The notes: a model not told the origin generated them from the sequence alone. A stretch of 19,023 nucleotides of DNA from AP-16 sp036395835 (GCA_036395835.1 DASWCW010000267.1:1-19023); one strand, 5' to 3'. Counted from the first letter of the stretch, positions 1 through 7,033 are shown. Made by a program: numbers and translations.

Positions 1-3
1 GTC

Positions 4-822
4 ATGAGCACGATCGGCTACAGCGCCACGCCTCGCAACCGCCGGGAGCGCCGTGCCCGGGCTGCGATCGAGCGCAAGCTCGCCGCCCTGCCGCCGGCTG
101 CGCGCGACCTCGCCATGCGGACCGGCCTCGAGATGCAAGAGGCCCTCGAGGATATGAACAAAGCGCGCTTTGCTGATCAGTACGATCAGATCGCCGCCGA
201 CGTCGAGCAGGACATCCACGACGACTACCACACGCTCGTCCGGGAGAAGGTAGAGCAGATCCTCGGCAAGACCGACATGGGCCAGCGTTTGCTCGATGCC
301 GAGGGTGACGTCACAGACCTCACGCGGCTGTATCTTGAGACGTGGCTGGCGTGGTTTGCGGACGGAGGATCGCCGCCATCAAATAACGGCGTCACCGCCG
401 TGCAGTGCTTATTGCTCGCCATGCAGGAGTTCCGTGATCAGCTGACGGTGCTGCAGACGCGCGTCAAAAAGCGCGACATCGAATGTTTCGAGCACCCGGA
501 GAAGTTATTCGGTGCGTTGCGCTGGCTGGCCACGACGTACCGCGACGCCAAGATCGGCACCAAACCATGCCCCGACCTCGACGCCTCGTGCCGCACCACG
601 TGCGGCTTCCGATATGCCGGCCACCAGTCAGAGGTGACGATGGGACAGTCGTCTGATTACGAGGTGCGACGCAACGGAAAGACGGTCCAGCTGCGGGAGC
701 ACCTAACCCTGGGCGCCAGCCACGACCCTCGCCACACTTGCCGCGTCGCGTTCTTCACCGAGGACGACAAGGTCGTGGTCGGCTTCATCGGCCAGCATCA
801 AACAACCAGACAGTCCAACTAG
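4..822 (+). CDS. Unknown protein of the phage/island operon (272 aa)
   Basis: I do not recognise a named family. The first 100 residues are charged and Arg/Glu-rich (RRERRARAAIERK near the start) and probably helical. A cysteine cluster CPDLDASCRTTC near residue 190 could bind a metal. The C-terminus has a compact pattern (REHL, DPRHTCRVAFF, VVVGFIGQH) that looks like a small beta-rich domain and resembles the ends of other uncharacterised phage proteins. The ATG lies in an ATGA context at 4-7, so an upstream gene outside the window may end there with a 4-bp overlap. It precedes the SSB-like and primase-helicase genes in the same direction, which suggests a role in DNA metabolism of a mobile element; that is inference only. 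The reading frame is intact and its third positions are G/C-rich. Confidence 0.75.
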   Translation: MSTIGYSATPRNRRERRARAAIERKLAALPPAARDLAMRTGLEMQEALEDMNKARFADQYDQIAADVEQDIHDDYHTLVREKVEQILGKTDMGQRLLDAEGDVTDLTRLYLETWLAWFADGGSPPSNNGVTAVQCLLLAMQEFRDQLTVLQTRVKKRDIECFEHPEKLFGALRWLATTYRDAKIGTKPCPDLDASCRTTCGFRYAGHQSEVTMGQSSDYEVRRNGKTVQLREHLTLGASHDPRHTCRVAFFTEDDKVVVGFIGQHQTTRQSN

Positions 823-831
823 GAGACCGCC

Positions 832-906
832 ATGGTGCCGCGCACCGGGTGCCGCGCGGAGCAAACACCTCAACCCAACCCCGCACCTGGAAATAACTCA
901 CCATGA
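832..906 (+). CDS. Possible 24-aa leader or coupling ORF before the SSB-like gene
   Basis: This short frame starts with ATG at 832, six bases after an AGGAGA ribosome-binding site at 821-826. It encodes 24 residues rich in Pro and Asn and ends at TGA 904-906. The stop overlaps the ATG (903) of the next gene in an ATGA arrangement. The next gene has only a weak ribosome-binding site of its own, so translation of this ORF may serve to couple it. The peptide has no recognisable domain. It may be a real microprotein, a coupling leader, or chance. Confidence 0.4.
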   Translation: MVPRTGCRAEQTPQPNPAPGNNSP

Positions 907-1328
907 AACACTCTCAACGCTTCCCGTCCCGCTTCCTCAAAGCCGCCGACCTCAAACCGGAGGGCGCCGTCGCCACCATCGAGCGCGTCGAAATGGAACC
1001 CGTCGGCCAGGGCAAGGACCAGAAGACCAAGCCGGTGCTCTACTTCCGCAACGCGTCGAAGGTGTTGGTGCTGAACAACGTCAACGACGAGACCATTGGC
1101 AAGGTGCTCGGCAGCGACGACGACAAGGACTGGCGCGGCCAGAAGATCTGCTTGTACCCGAGTACGACGACATTCGGCAAGGAAGTCGTCGACTGCATCC
1201 GCGTCCGCGCCGTCGACGACGGCGGCGAGGAGGAGGACGAGAACCCGGCGCCCAGGAAGTCGAGGCCGCCGTCGTCCGAGGACGAGAGCGACATCGACAT
1301 CGACCTCAACGACGAGATCCCGTTCTGA
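903..1328 (+). CDS. Phage-type ssDNA-binding-like small protein with SSB-type acidic C-terminal tip
   Basis: A 141-aa protein. Residues about 15-105 contain the patterns VATIERVEMEPVGQGKDQK, KPVLYF, LVLNNVNDETI and KICLYPSTTTFGKEVVDCIRVRA. I recognise these from a common but poorly named phage protein that sits beside primase-helicase genes, with one compact beta-rich domain. The last 35 residues are a disordered, very acidic tail ending NDEIPF. That closely matches the DDDIPF tip with which bacterial SSB recruits partner enzymes (known for SSB; inferred here). Its start overlaps the stop of the 24-aa ORF, and it is followed 16 bp later by the primase-helicase gene. The likely role is coating or handling single-stranded DNA during element replication. 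It is not a canonical OB-fold SSB by sequence, so the exact activity is uncertain. Confidence 0.65.
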   Translation: MKHSQRFPSRFLKAADLKPEGAVATIERVEMEPVGQGKDQKTKPVLYFRNASKVLVLNNVNDETIGKVLGSDDDKDWRGQKICLYPSTTTFGKEVVDCIRVRAVDDGGEEEDENPAPRKSRPPSSEDESDIDIDLNDEIPF

Positions 1329-1344
1329 TGATCGGAGGCGCGTG

Positions 1345-4314
1345 ATGCGCTTGTTTGGAGACGAGCGCGCGCAGTTCGATGCGGCGCTGCGCGCGCGAAA
1401 CCTGGTCCCGCCGAAAGACGTGATCGCGGACGGATCGTTCCACCGCTGCAACGCCCGCGGCACTAACGGCAAAGCCGACGGCAGCTATGTCGTTTACGGC
1501 GACGGCACCGTGCCAGCCGGCGGGATCCAGAACTTCAAGGACGGGATCGGCTGGCAGCCTTGGTGCTACCAGCCGCACGGCCGCGACCGCACGCCGGCCG
1601 AGGACGCCGAGGCCGCGGCAAAGTCTGAGGAGGCGCGCAAGCGGCGCGACGCCTCGGTGCGGGACGGCCAGGAGCGGGCCGCCGGGAAAGCACGGCGTCT
1701 GTGGGACGCCGCGGTGCCGGTGACGACACACCAGTATCTGACGCGAAAGCAGCTTCAGCCGAACGGCGCGCGCGCTTTATATAGCGGCAGCGTCCTCGTC
1801 GTCCCGGCGAAGAACGCGGGCGGGACACTCTGCACTCTGCAGTTCATCGACAAGGACGGCCATAAGCGCTTCCTCAAAGGTGGCGAGAAGAAGGGTTGCT
1901 ACTACGCCATTTCCGGCCACGGCAGCACGGTCTACATCACCGAAGGCTTCGCGACGGCGGCCAGCATTCACGAGATCACTGACTGTACAGCAATTGTCGC
2001 GTTCGACGCCGGCAACCTTCAACCCGTCGTCCAAGCGGTGCGGGAGAAATATCCGAACACCGAGATCGTCATCTGCGCGGACGACGACTGGAAGACGAAC
2101 GGGAACCCTGGATTGGCCAAGGCTCGCGGCGCCGCGCGCGCCGTGAACGCGACGATCGCCGTTCCAGACTTCGGCCAGAACCGGCGCGACAAGGACACCG
2201 ACTTCAATGATTTGTTCACCTTCATCGGCGCCGGCGCCGTCAAGCGCAGCATCGCCGCGGCCATGGCGGCAGATCAGTGCCTGGCGAAGCAGCTCGAGGC
2301 CGACCCGTTCGCCGCCTTGCAGGACGCCGTCGCCGAGGAGCTCGCGGACTACAAGCGGCGCGACCGCAAAGCCTTCGAAGAGCTGCGGCTTCGGCTGCGC
2401 AAAGCCGGCGTCCGCTCCGCGGCGCTCGACGAGGTCGTCGAAGACAAGCAACCCGTCGATGACGGCGACGAGCAGCTGCGGCTGAAGCAGGCCGATGTTC
2501 TGCTCGGCCTCGTGACCAAGAACGCGAGCGTCGAGTTGTTCCACACCGGTGACCGCACGGCATTTGCCGCCATCCGCATAGACGGTCACCGCGAGATCCA
2601 TACAGTGAAGGGGTCCGACTTCCGCCGCTGGCTGCGAGACGGGTTCTTCGATCTCAAGCAGAGTTCGCCGTCGAGCGAGGCCATGACGACGTCCGTCGCC
2701 ACGATCGACGCGATCGCGGTGCGCAAAGGCAAACAGCACGAGGTGCACCTGCGCGTCGCCGAGCTCGACGGGAAGTTCTACCTCGACCTGTGCGACGCCG
2801 GCTGGCGCGCCGTCGAGATCGGTGCGGACGGCTGGCGCGTCCTCGCCGAGCCGCCGGTAAGGTTCCGGCGCAAGGCCGGCATGCTGGAATTGCCGACACC
2901 GGTTTCTGGCGGTTTGGTGGAACTACTGCGGCCGTTCTTGAACGTCCACGGCGATAATGACTTCGTCTTGCTGGTCGCATTCCTGCTGGCGGCGCTGCAG
3001 CCGCGCGCGCCGTATCCGGTGTTGGCTATCGCTGGTTCGCACGGCGGCGGGAAATCCACCGTAGCAGAAATGCTACGGATGCTCGTCGATCCCAGCACCT
3101 CGGCGCTGCGGACACTGCCGCGGGAGGATCGAGAGCTATTCATTTCGTCACGAAGCGCGCACATGCTGGCGTTCGACAACCTGTCCAGCCTGCCGCCGTG
3201 GACCTCCGACGCGCTGTGTCGGATCGCCGACGGCGCCGGGTTCGCCTGTCGCGCGCTCTTCACTGATGACGACGAGGTTCTTTTCGGTGGTGCGCGGCCA
3301 ATCGTGCTGAACGGCATCGAGGACGTAATTGTCCGACCGGACCTGGCTGATCGCACGATCATGATCACGCTCGAGGAGATCCCCGAGCAGGATCGTGCGC
3401 GCAAGAGCGAACTGTTCGCCTCTTTCCAGGAAGCTCAACCGAAGATCCTCGGTGCGCTGCTCGACGCCATGAGCCTCGGGCTGTCGCGGCTGCCGGACGT
3501 TCGGCTCCCTCGGCTACCGCGGCTCGCCGACTTCGCCACCTGGGCGACGGCCTGTGAGACGGCGTGCTTCGAGGACGGGGCGTTCATGGCGGCCTTCGAC
3601 CGCAACCGGGAGGAGGCCATTCGGACGGTTCTCGAAGCCGATGCCGTTGCGCTGGCGATCCTGCGGTTCATGGAAACACGGGCAGACTGGGAAGGCACGG
3701 CCACGGATCTGCTTGGGTGCCTCAACGCAATCGTCGGCGAAGCGGAGATGAGAACGAAGGCATGGCCGAAAGCTGCTCATGTCCTTGCTGGACGACTTCG
3801 GCGGACGACCCCATTCCTGCGAAAACGCGGGATCCTGGTCGATATGGGCTACTCGGGTGACCACAAGTGGGAGCGCCGCATCTTCATTTCTCACACAGGC
3901 CCATTAAGGGCGAAAGAAGCGTCGGCAGCGTCGGCAGCGTCGGCATCCAATAAACCCAATGGGTTAGATCAGAATGTTGATGTGGATTTTGCCGACGCTT
4001 CCTCTGTGGACCCATGCGAAGCGTCGGCGGAAGCGTCGGCGAACACTTCGCCGGAACCCATTGAAAATACAATGGATGGTGACGGTGCCGACGGCGCCGA
4101 CGGTGCCGACGCTTCGTTCCCTACTCCCTCTCTGGCGGGTGAAAAGGAAAACATCCCGACACCTGACGGCACTCAAACACCACCGACCTGTTCACAGTGC
4201 CAGATGGCCGACGGCAAGGCGGCGCTGTTCGAGGACGAGGACGGCGAGCCGGTGTGGCTGCACATGGAGTGCCGCCGCTTCTGGCTCAAAGCGCAGAAGA
4301 GCCCATGGCGATGA
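1345..4314 (+). CDS. TOPRIM primase / P-loop helicase fusion (phage replication protein, 989 aa)
   Basis: I place the start at ATG 1345 because GGAGG lies at 1333-1337 and the upstream part of the open frame is the shadow of the preceding gene. Residues 1-90 hold the small N-terminal module typical of phage TOPRIM primases (DGSFHRC, VVYGDGTVPAGGIQNF, GWQPW). The TOPRIM domain spans about 190-290: acidic residue E200 in YITEGFATA and the D246-D248 triplet in VICADDD, the metal-binding residues that support primer synthesis in this family. A helicase-type ATPase follows: Walker A GSHGGGKS (K570) and Walker B LAFDN (D611). Residues about 855-945 are a low-complexity Ala/Ser/Asp linker. The end carries a CxxC...HxxC motif (C949, C952, H973, C976) that could be a zinc ribbon for DNA contact. 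It should unwind and prime DNA for a phage or island replicon. Its TGA overlaps the next start as ATGA. Confidence 0.85.
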   Translation: MRLFGDERAQFDAALRARNLVPPKDVIADGSFHRCNARGTNGKADGSYVVYGDGTVPAGGIQNFKDGIGWQPWCYQPHGRDRTPAEDAEAAAKSEEARKRRDASVRDGQERAAGKARRLWDAAVPVTTHQYLTRKQLQPNGARALYSGSVLVVPAKNAGGTLCTLQFIDKDGHKRFLKGGEKKGCYYAISGHGSTVYITEGFATAASIHEITDCTAIVAFDAGNLQPVVQAVREKYPNTEIVICADDDWKTNGNPGLAKARGAARAVNATIAVPDFGQNRRDKDTDFNDLFTFIGAGAVKRSIAAAMAADQCLAKQLEADPFAALQDAVAEELADYKRRDRKAFEELRLRLRKAGVRSAALDEVVEDKQPVDDGDEQLRLKQADVLLGLVTKNASVELFHTGDRTAFAAIRIDGHREIHTVKGSDFRRWLRDGFFDLKQSSPSSEAMTTSVATIDAIAVRKGKQHEVHLRVAELDGKFYLDLCDAGWRAVEIGADGWRVLAEPPVRFRRKAGMLELPTPVSGGLVELLRPFLNVHGDNDFVLLVAFLLAALQPRAPYPVLAIAGSHGGGKSTVAEMLRMLVDPSTSALRTLPREDRELFISSRSAHMLAFDNLSSLPPWTSDALCRIADGAGFACRALFTDDDEVLFGGARPIVLNGIEDVIVRPDLADRTIMITLEEIPEQDRARKSELFASFQEAQPKILGALLDAMSLGLSRLPDVRLPRLPRLADFATWATACETACFEDGAFMAAFDRNREEAIRTVLEADAVALAILRFMETRADWEGTATDLLGCLNAIVGEAEMRTKAWPKAAHVLAGRLRRTTPFLRKRGILVDMGYSGDHKWERRIFISHTGPLRAKEASAASAASASNKPNGLDQNVDVDFADASSVDPCEASAEASANTSPEPIENTMDGDGADGADGADASFPTPSLAGEKENIPTPDGTQTPPTCSQCQMADGKAALFEDEDGEPVWLHMECRRFWLKAQKSPWR
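3918..4112 (+). repeat. Cluster of GCGTCGGC repeats in both orientations plus small palindromes, inside the primase gene
   Basis: Three head-to-tail copies of the 9-mer AGCGTCGGC occupy 3918-3944. Further exact GCGTCGGC words occur at 4021-4028 and 4033-4040, and inverted copies (GCCGACGC) at 3991-3998 and 4105-4112. Near copies GCCGACGG lie at 4087 and 4096. Between them are two small inverted repeats: AACCCA/TGGGTT at 3953-3965, and CCATTG/CAATGG at 4058-4075 around an A/T-rich loop. The DNA encodes the Ala/Ser/Asp linker, so triplet slippage could explain it. The density and two orientations also resemble iterons of a replication origin placed within an initiator gene; that is inference. 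Confidence 0.6.
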
Positions 4315-4661
4315 GCCGCCGCAAGCCACCCACGGGAATGAAGTGGCGAAAGCCAAAAACCACGGAGGCCGAGCAGGTCAGGTGCATGCTCGGCGACGAA
4401 GGCCACGTCTGGATCTCGTGGATGGATCATCTGACGTCAGCCGTGAGGGAACGGCTTCGTAACGCCAGCTTCAACATCTGTCCGGCATGCTTGATCGTGG
4501 AAGTTGGGCGCAGCCAACCCGACGCCGACTACTTCCGATGCATCGAAGCATGGGAGGACGAAGACCAGAGCCGGATCAGCCTGCCGCGGAAGCGGCGGGA
4601 CGAACTCAACGACGGCGAAATCCGCAAACGGAGGACCACGAAATGGAAACCAAAGACCTGA
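4311..4661 (+). CDS. Unknown small basic protein (116 aa)
   Basis: The start is chosen at ATG 4311 because it overlaps the primase TGA in an ATGA arrangement; an alternative ATG in the same frame is at 4305. The N-terminus is basic (MSRRKPPTGMKWRKPK) and the C-terminus is also Lys/Arg-rich. A single CPAC motif sits near the middle, followed by an acidic stretch (EAWEDEDQ). It has no recognisable domain, signal peptide or membrane segment. Coupling to the primase-helicase and to the ProQ-like gene (19-bp overlap) suggests an element maintenance role, perhaps nucleic-acid binding; this is inference. Confidence 0.65.
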   Translation: MSRRKPPTGMKWRKPKTTEAEQVRCMLGDEGHVWISWMDHLTSAVRERLRNASFNICPACLIVEVGRSQPDADYFRCIEAWEDEDQSRISLPRKRRDELNDGEIRKRRTTKWKPKT

Positions 4662-5224
4662 TCGCCAGGCTCGCCGCGCTCTACCCGGCCGCGTTCTTCC
4701 TCGTCGGCGCGGATCGCAAGCCGCTCAAGCTCGGCGTCCACCGCGACCTCGCGGCCGCCAGGGCGCTGTCCTGCCGCGAGCGCAACCTCGCGCTGGCGCT
4801 CTACACCGGCTCGCTCGGGTACCTCGGCAACATGCGCGAGGGCGTCCCGCGCATCGGCCTCGACGGCCAGCCGGCCGGCGCCGTCACCGCGGAAGAAGAG
4901 CTCGAGGCGGTCGCGCGCGTCCTCAAGATCGAGGCAGAGAACGCCGCCAGGTGGCAGCGCGCCAGGGAGCGGAAGATCAAGCCGCGGCTCAAAACGAGCT
5001 TGGTTTCACAACGCTGTGAAACCGACCCCATCAACATCGAGGTCCAGCCCGGGCCGAGAAACGAACCCGTTTCCCCGGCGGAAGTTGCGCCGGCCGTTCC
5101 GAAAACGACTACTTCGATCGTAATCGAGCCATCGCCGGCGCCATCCACACCCAAGCGCGTCGGCCTGTCCGGCCTCAAGGCAGCTTGGCACGCGCGCCAG
5201 GCCACGAAGGAGGCCGCCGAATGA
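4643..5224 (+). CDS. ProQ/FinO-domain RNA-binding protein (193 aa)
   Basis: The protein starts at ATG 4643 with CGGAGG at 4629-4634 as ribosome-binding site. Residues about 4-100 match the ProQ/FinO fold: LIARLAALYPAAFF, then the basic PLKLGVHRDL, a helix ending in ALALYTGSLGYLGNM, then GVPRIGLDGQPAG and a Glu-rich helix. E. coli ProQ and plasmid FinO use this domain to bind structured RNAs and stabilise or pair sRNAs and mRNAs. The C-terminal half is basic and disordered, as in many family members, and ends with a Gly-Leu-Lys/Ala-rich helix. The gene lies inside the replication operon, overlapping both neighbours, so it is part of the mobile element rather than the host copy. It probably controls RNA of the element (copy number, replication or lysogeny) or reprogrammes host sRNAs. 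A perfect 9-bp hairpin lies within the gene. Confidence 0.85.
   Translation: METKDLIARLAALYPAAFFLVGADRKPLKLGVHRDLAAARALSCRERNLALALYTGSLGYLGNMREGVPRIGLDGQPAGAVTAEEELEAVARVLKIEAENAARWQRARERKIKPRLKTSLVSQRCETDPINIEVQPGPRNEPVSPAEVAPAVPKTTTSIVIEPSPAPSTPKRVGLSGLKAAWHARQATKEAAE
5002..5023 (+). other. Perfect 9-bp inverted repeat inside the ProQ-like gene
   Basis: GGTTTCACA at 5002-5010 pairs perfectly with TGTGAAACC at 5015-5023 around a four-base ACGC loop. It lies in the part of the gene encoding the C-terminal linker, just after the RNA-binding domain. No T-run follows, so it is not an intrinsic terminator. Since ProQ-family proteins bind stem-loops, the hairpin could be a binding site for the protein on its own transcript; that is inference. 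Confidence 0.6.
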
Positions 5225-5457
5225 AGATCCCCATGCTTGTTATTATTTCCCCCGCGTATGAAATGGTCATGGCTCGCTGTGGCGACGATGGCGAATTCGA
5301 TGTGTGGACTGCTCCTCGGGACCAGCCGTTCGGCTTCACTGCGAGCGAGATCGTTGCCTGCATAAAGCGTCATTTTTCAGATATGGAAATTACATTCGTG
5401 CTCGGTCGCCGGGCTGATGAGCTATTTCGTAAACACTACAGGCCAACCTTGTTATGA
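5221..5457 (+). CDS. Unknown small protein (78 aa)
   Basis: The ATG at 5221 overlaps the stop of the ProQ-like gene (ATGA). The 78-aa product starts with a hydrophobic strand (MKIPMLVIISPAYEMVM), has a central GEFDVWTAP segment, and ends in a basic helix (GRRADELFRKHYRP). It has no recognised domain, and the hydrophobic start is too short and ill-placed to be a clear signal peptide. Base composition is more A/T-rich than in its neighbours, hinting at a separate origin. Its stop overlaps the next gene, so it belongs to the same operon. Confidence 0.6.
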   Translation: MKIPMLVIISPAYEMVMARCGDDGEFDVWTAPRDQPFGFTASEIVACIKRHFSDMEITFVLGRRADELFRKHYRPTLL

Positions 5458-5944
5458 CCCGCGAACCGCTGCCGAACCGTCGTGCATCCGAGACCTTCAA
5501 CCTCGAGGTCTACGGCCTGCGTTACACCTGCACCGTCTCGCGCTTCAGCGACGGCCGCATCGCCGAGATCTTCCTGTCGACCACCGCAGCGGCTCCCACG
5601 CCGACGCCGCGGCACGGGACAGCGCCATCGTCTTCTCGCTGGCCGTACAGCACGGCGCGCCGATCGACGTCATCCGCCGCGCGCTAACGCGGGACAGCCA
5701 GGGCAGAGCCAACAGTCCGCTCGGCGAGGCGCTGGATCTGCTCAACGGAGGCAGCACCTGCGCGCGGAGCACGTGGGCCGAGCGGGACCGGCACGCCGGC
5801 CGGCCGGCGGAGGCAGCACATGAAGTACGCCGTCCTGCATGGCTTCGATCTGATCTCGGTGTTCGAGGCCGTCGACATCGCCCGCGCCATCGAGGTCAAG
5901 CTGGCTCTGCAGCGCGCCTACAATCGCCGCCACAACATCGATGA
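5454..5944 (+). pseudogene. Frameshifted TSCPD-like small phage/island protein
   Basis: The frame starts at ATG 5454 in an ATGA overlap and reads REPLPNRRASETFNLEV and FSDGRIAEIFLS. At about 5579 the family pattern continues in another frame (SGSHADAAARDSAIVF, SLAVQHGAPIDVIRRALTRD, GEALDLL), ending at 5944. I recognise the composite as a short protein common in Bradyrhizobium prophages and annotated TSCPD-domain; that memory-based call is moderate. Family members usually read LSNHR.GS at the junction. Here TCGACCACC would give that after insertion of one A, so a single-base deletion is the simplest explanation. Unshifted translation would end at 5687 with an unrelated tail. The shifted frame overlaps the next gene by 125 bp, unlike the 4-bp overlaps elsewhere, so the tail may also be altered. 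A sequencing error cannot be excluded. Confidence 0.6.
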
Positions 5945-6038
5945 CGCGGTGTTCCACGTCCGGGCGGCCACCGCGCAGGAGGTGGAGGCCGTCAACGAAG
6001 ACACCGCCGGGTTTGTCGTCCTGAAAAAGAGCTCGTGA
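5820..6038 (+). CDS. Unknown small protein (72 aa)
   Basis: ATG 5820 is preceded by GGAGG at 5808-5812. The 72-aa product has an N-terminal MKYAVLHGFDL strand, a helical centre (EAVDIARAIEVKLALQRAY), and a C-terminal AQEVEAVNEDTAGFVVLKKSS. I recognise no family. The frame is intact, and the next small gene begins two bases after its stop, continuing the operon. Confidence 0.6.
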   Translation: MKYAVLHGFDLISVFEAVDIARAIEVKLALQRAYNRRHNIDDAVFHVRAATAQEVEAVNEDTAGFVVLKKSS

Positions 6039-6039
6039 C

Positions 6040-6198
6040 ATGGCTAAATCCACCCTGAAACCGACTTCCGTCCCTGAAGAGGTGATCGACGAGCTTGCCG
6101 CATCCCTGAAGATAGATACCGCCCAGGCGCTCGATCTAGTCATGTTCCTGCAGAACGAGCTTCGCGCTGCATCGACCAAGCGCCGACAGATGCGATGA
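6040..6198 (+). CDS. Unknown 52-aa protein
   Basis: This gene starts at ATG 6040, one base after the preceding stop, and ends at TGA 6196-6198. The product reads MAKSTLKPTSVPEEVIDELA, then a Leu-rich helix (ALDLVMFLQNELRAAS) and a basic tail (TKRRQMR). The layout of an acidic, then hydrophobic, then basic helix could fit a small DNA- or protein-binding helical hairpin. No domain is recognisable. Support comes from its tight placement in the operon and its clean frame. Confidence 0.5.
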   Translation: MAKSTLKPTSVPEEVIDELAASLKIDTAQALDLVMFLQNELRAASTKRRQMR

Positions 6199-6228
6199 CG
6201 ACGCCATAGTGCCCAAGGAGCGCAAGCC

Positions 6229-6441
6229 ATGAACGAAACTAATGATACAATTGACGACATCGCCGCCGCCCTTATCGACGCGCGAGCGGAGGGGCGGGCC
6301 GATGCATTCAAGGAAGCCATCGAGATCGTCCGCCGCTGGGAAGCACAGTTCACGCGCGACGGCCTATGTGGAGAATCCTGGGAGGCATACCGATACGCAG
6401 CAGGCGAGATTGTTGCCGCGCTCAAGGAGCACAAGTCATGA
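6229..6441 (+). CDS. Unknown small helical protein (70 aa)
   Basis: ATG 6229 has AAGGAG at 6215-6220 upstream. The 70-aa product is mostly helical and acidic (DTIDDIAAALIDARAEGRAD, AFKEAIEIVRRWEAQF) with Trp residues in the second half. The pattern of an Ala-rich helix followed by FKEAIEIV resembles small uncharacterised phage proteins. It has no catalytic motif. Its stop overlaps the next start as ATGA. Confidence 0.6.
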   Translation: MNETNDTIDDIAAALIDARAEGRADAFKEAIEIVRRWEAQFTRDGLCGESWEAYRYAAGEIVAALKEHKS

Positions 6442-6656
6442 GCAACACGGAATTCCCCCGGCCAAACCTGCCTCCTATGCCGATCCAGGCGATCCAGAAA
6501 CTGGTAACAAGGTAGTGCCACTTACCCATTTCCCGGTGGTCTGCTGAACCAGGAACAAACTACATCGATCTTGCGACCGACGCCGACACGGTGGAGTGGA
6601 CGGCCGAGCACGAGATCGATCTGCCGCTCGAGCTCCGCAGCGACGAGGTGCGTTGA
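6438..6656 (+). pseudogene. Small operon gene interrupted by an in-frame amber codon
   Basis: ATG 6438 overlaps the preceding stop (ATGA) and reads 25 residues to TAG 6513-6515. The same frame stays open after the amber for 46 further codons to TGA 6654-6656, with a coding-like acidic end (NYIDLATDADTVEWTAEHEI, then DLPLELRSDEVR) and no good restart codon. The simplest reading is one gene of 72 codons with a nonsense mutation. Alternatives are a genuine 25-aa peptide, or amber readthrough; neither can be tested here. This is the last recognisable member of the + strand operon. Confidence 0.45.
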
Positions 6657-6700
6657 TGCAAGCTCTGGACCGAGGTCTCGCGGGTCGATCGGCAGACCTC

Positions 6701-7033
6701 TCACCATTTGCGGACAATGGTGAAGGCCCAACCGATGAAGGCAGAGAGCCCTGCCACTGTCGCGGCGAGTGCCGCCCATCTTGTCCAGTAGATTTGGCTG
6801 GTTCGGAAGGCCGTCTCTCGCTCGGCCTTCTGCTGGTCATGCCAATGGAGCCACTCTTCGGCGAAGCCCTTGGCCATGTTGCTTTCGGCGCCAATTGCGA
6901 TGGAGGCGCGGGACCCTGCGGTGTTCTGAGCCAAGATAGCCCGCACGTTTTCAGCGCCGGTGAGCTCCAGCGCCTCATACCAACGACTAGCCGCGGCGCG
7001 ATCGCCGCCGTGTCGCTGCAACCCTGCAGCCAA
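6701..7033 (-). CDS. Small protein with C-terminal membrane anchor
   Basis: The minus-strand frame ends at TGA 6703-6701. The C-terminus has a clear transmembrane helix (WAALAATVAGLSAFIGWAF) followed by a basic end (TIVRKW). Before it is an amphipathic region (AKGFAEEWLHWHDQQKAERE) resembling small tail-anchored proteins common in Bradyrhizobium-type genomes. The start is unclear: the frame opens with TTG at 7033, and coding-like sequence continues upstream into the decayed fragment at 7045-7146, so the gene may be 5'-fused or truncated. It is convergent to the phage-type operon. A function cannot be assigned. Confidence 0.5.
   Translation of the reverse strand: MAAGLQRHGGDRAAASRWYEALELTGAENVRAILAQNTAGSRASIAIGAESNMAKGFAEEWLHWHDQQKAERETAFRTSQIYWTRWAALAATVAGLSAFIGWAFTIVRKW

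Noticed and set aside
3918..3944. CRISPR-like direct repeats
   Set aside because: The units are 9 bp, contiguous and without spacers; they encode a protein linker.
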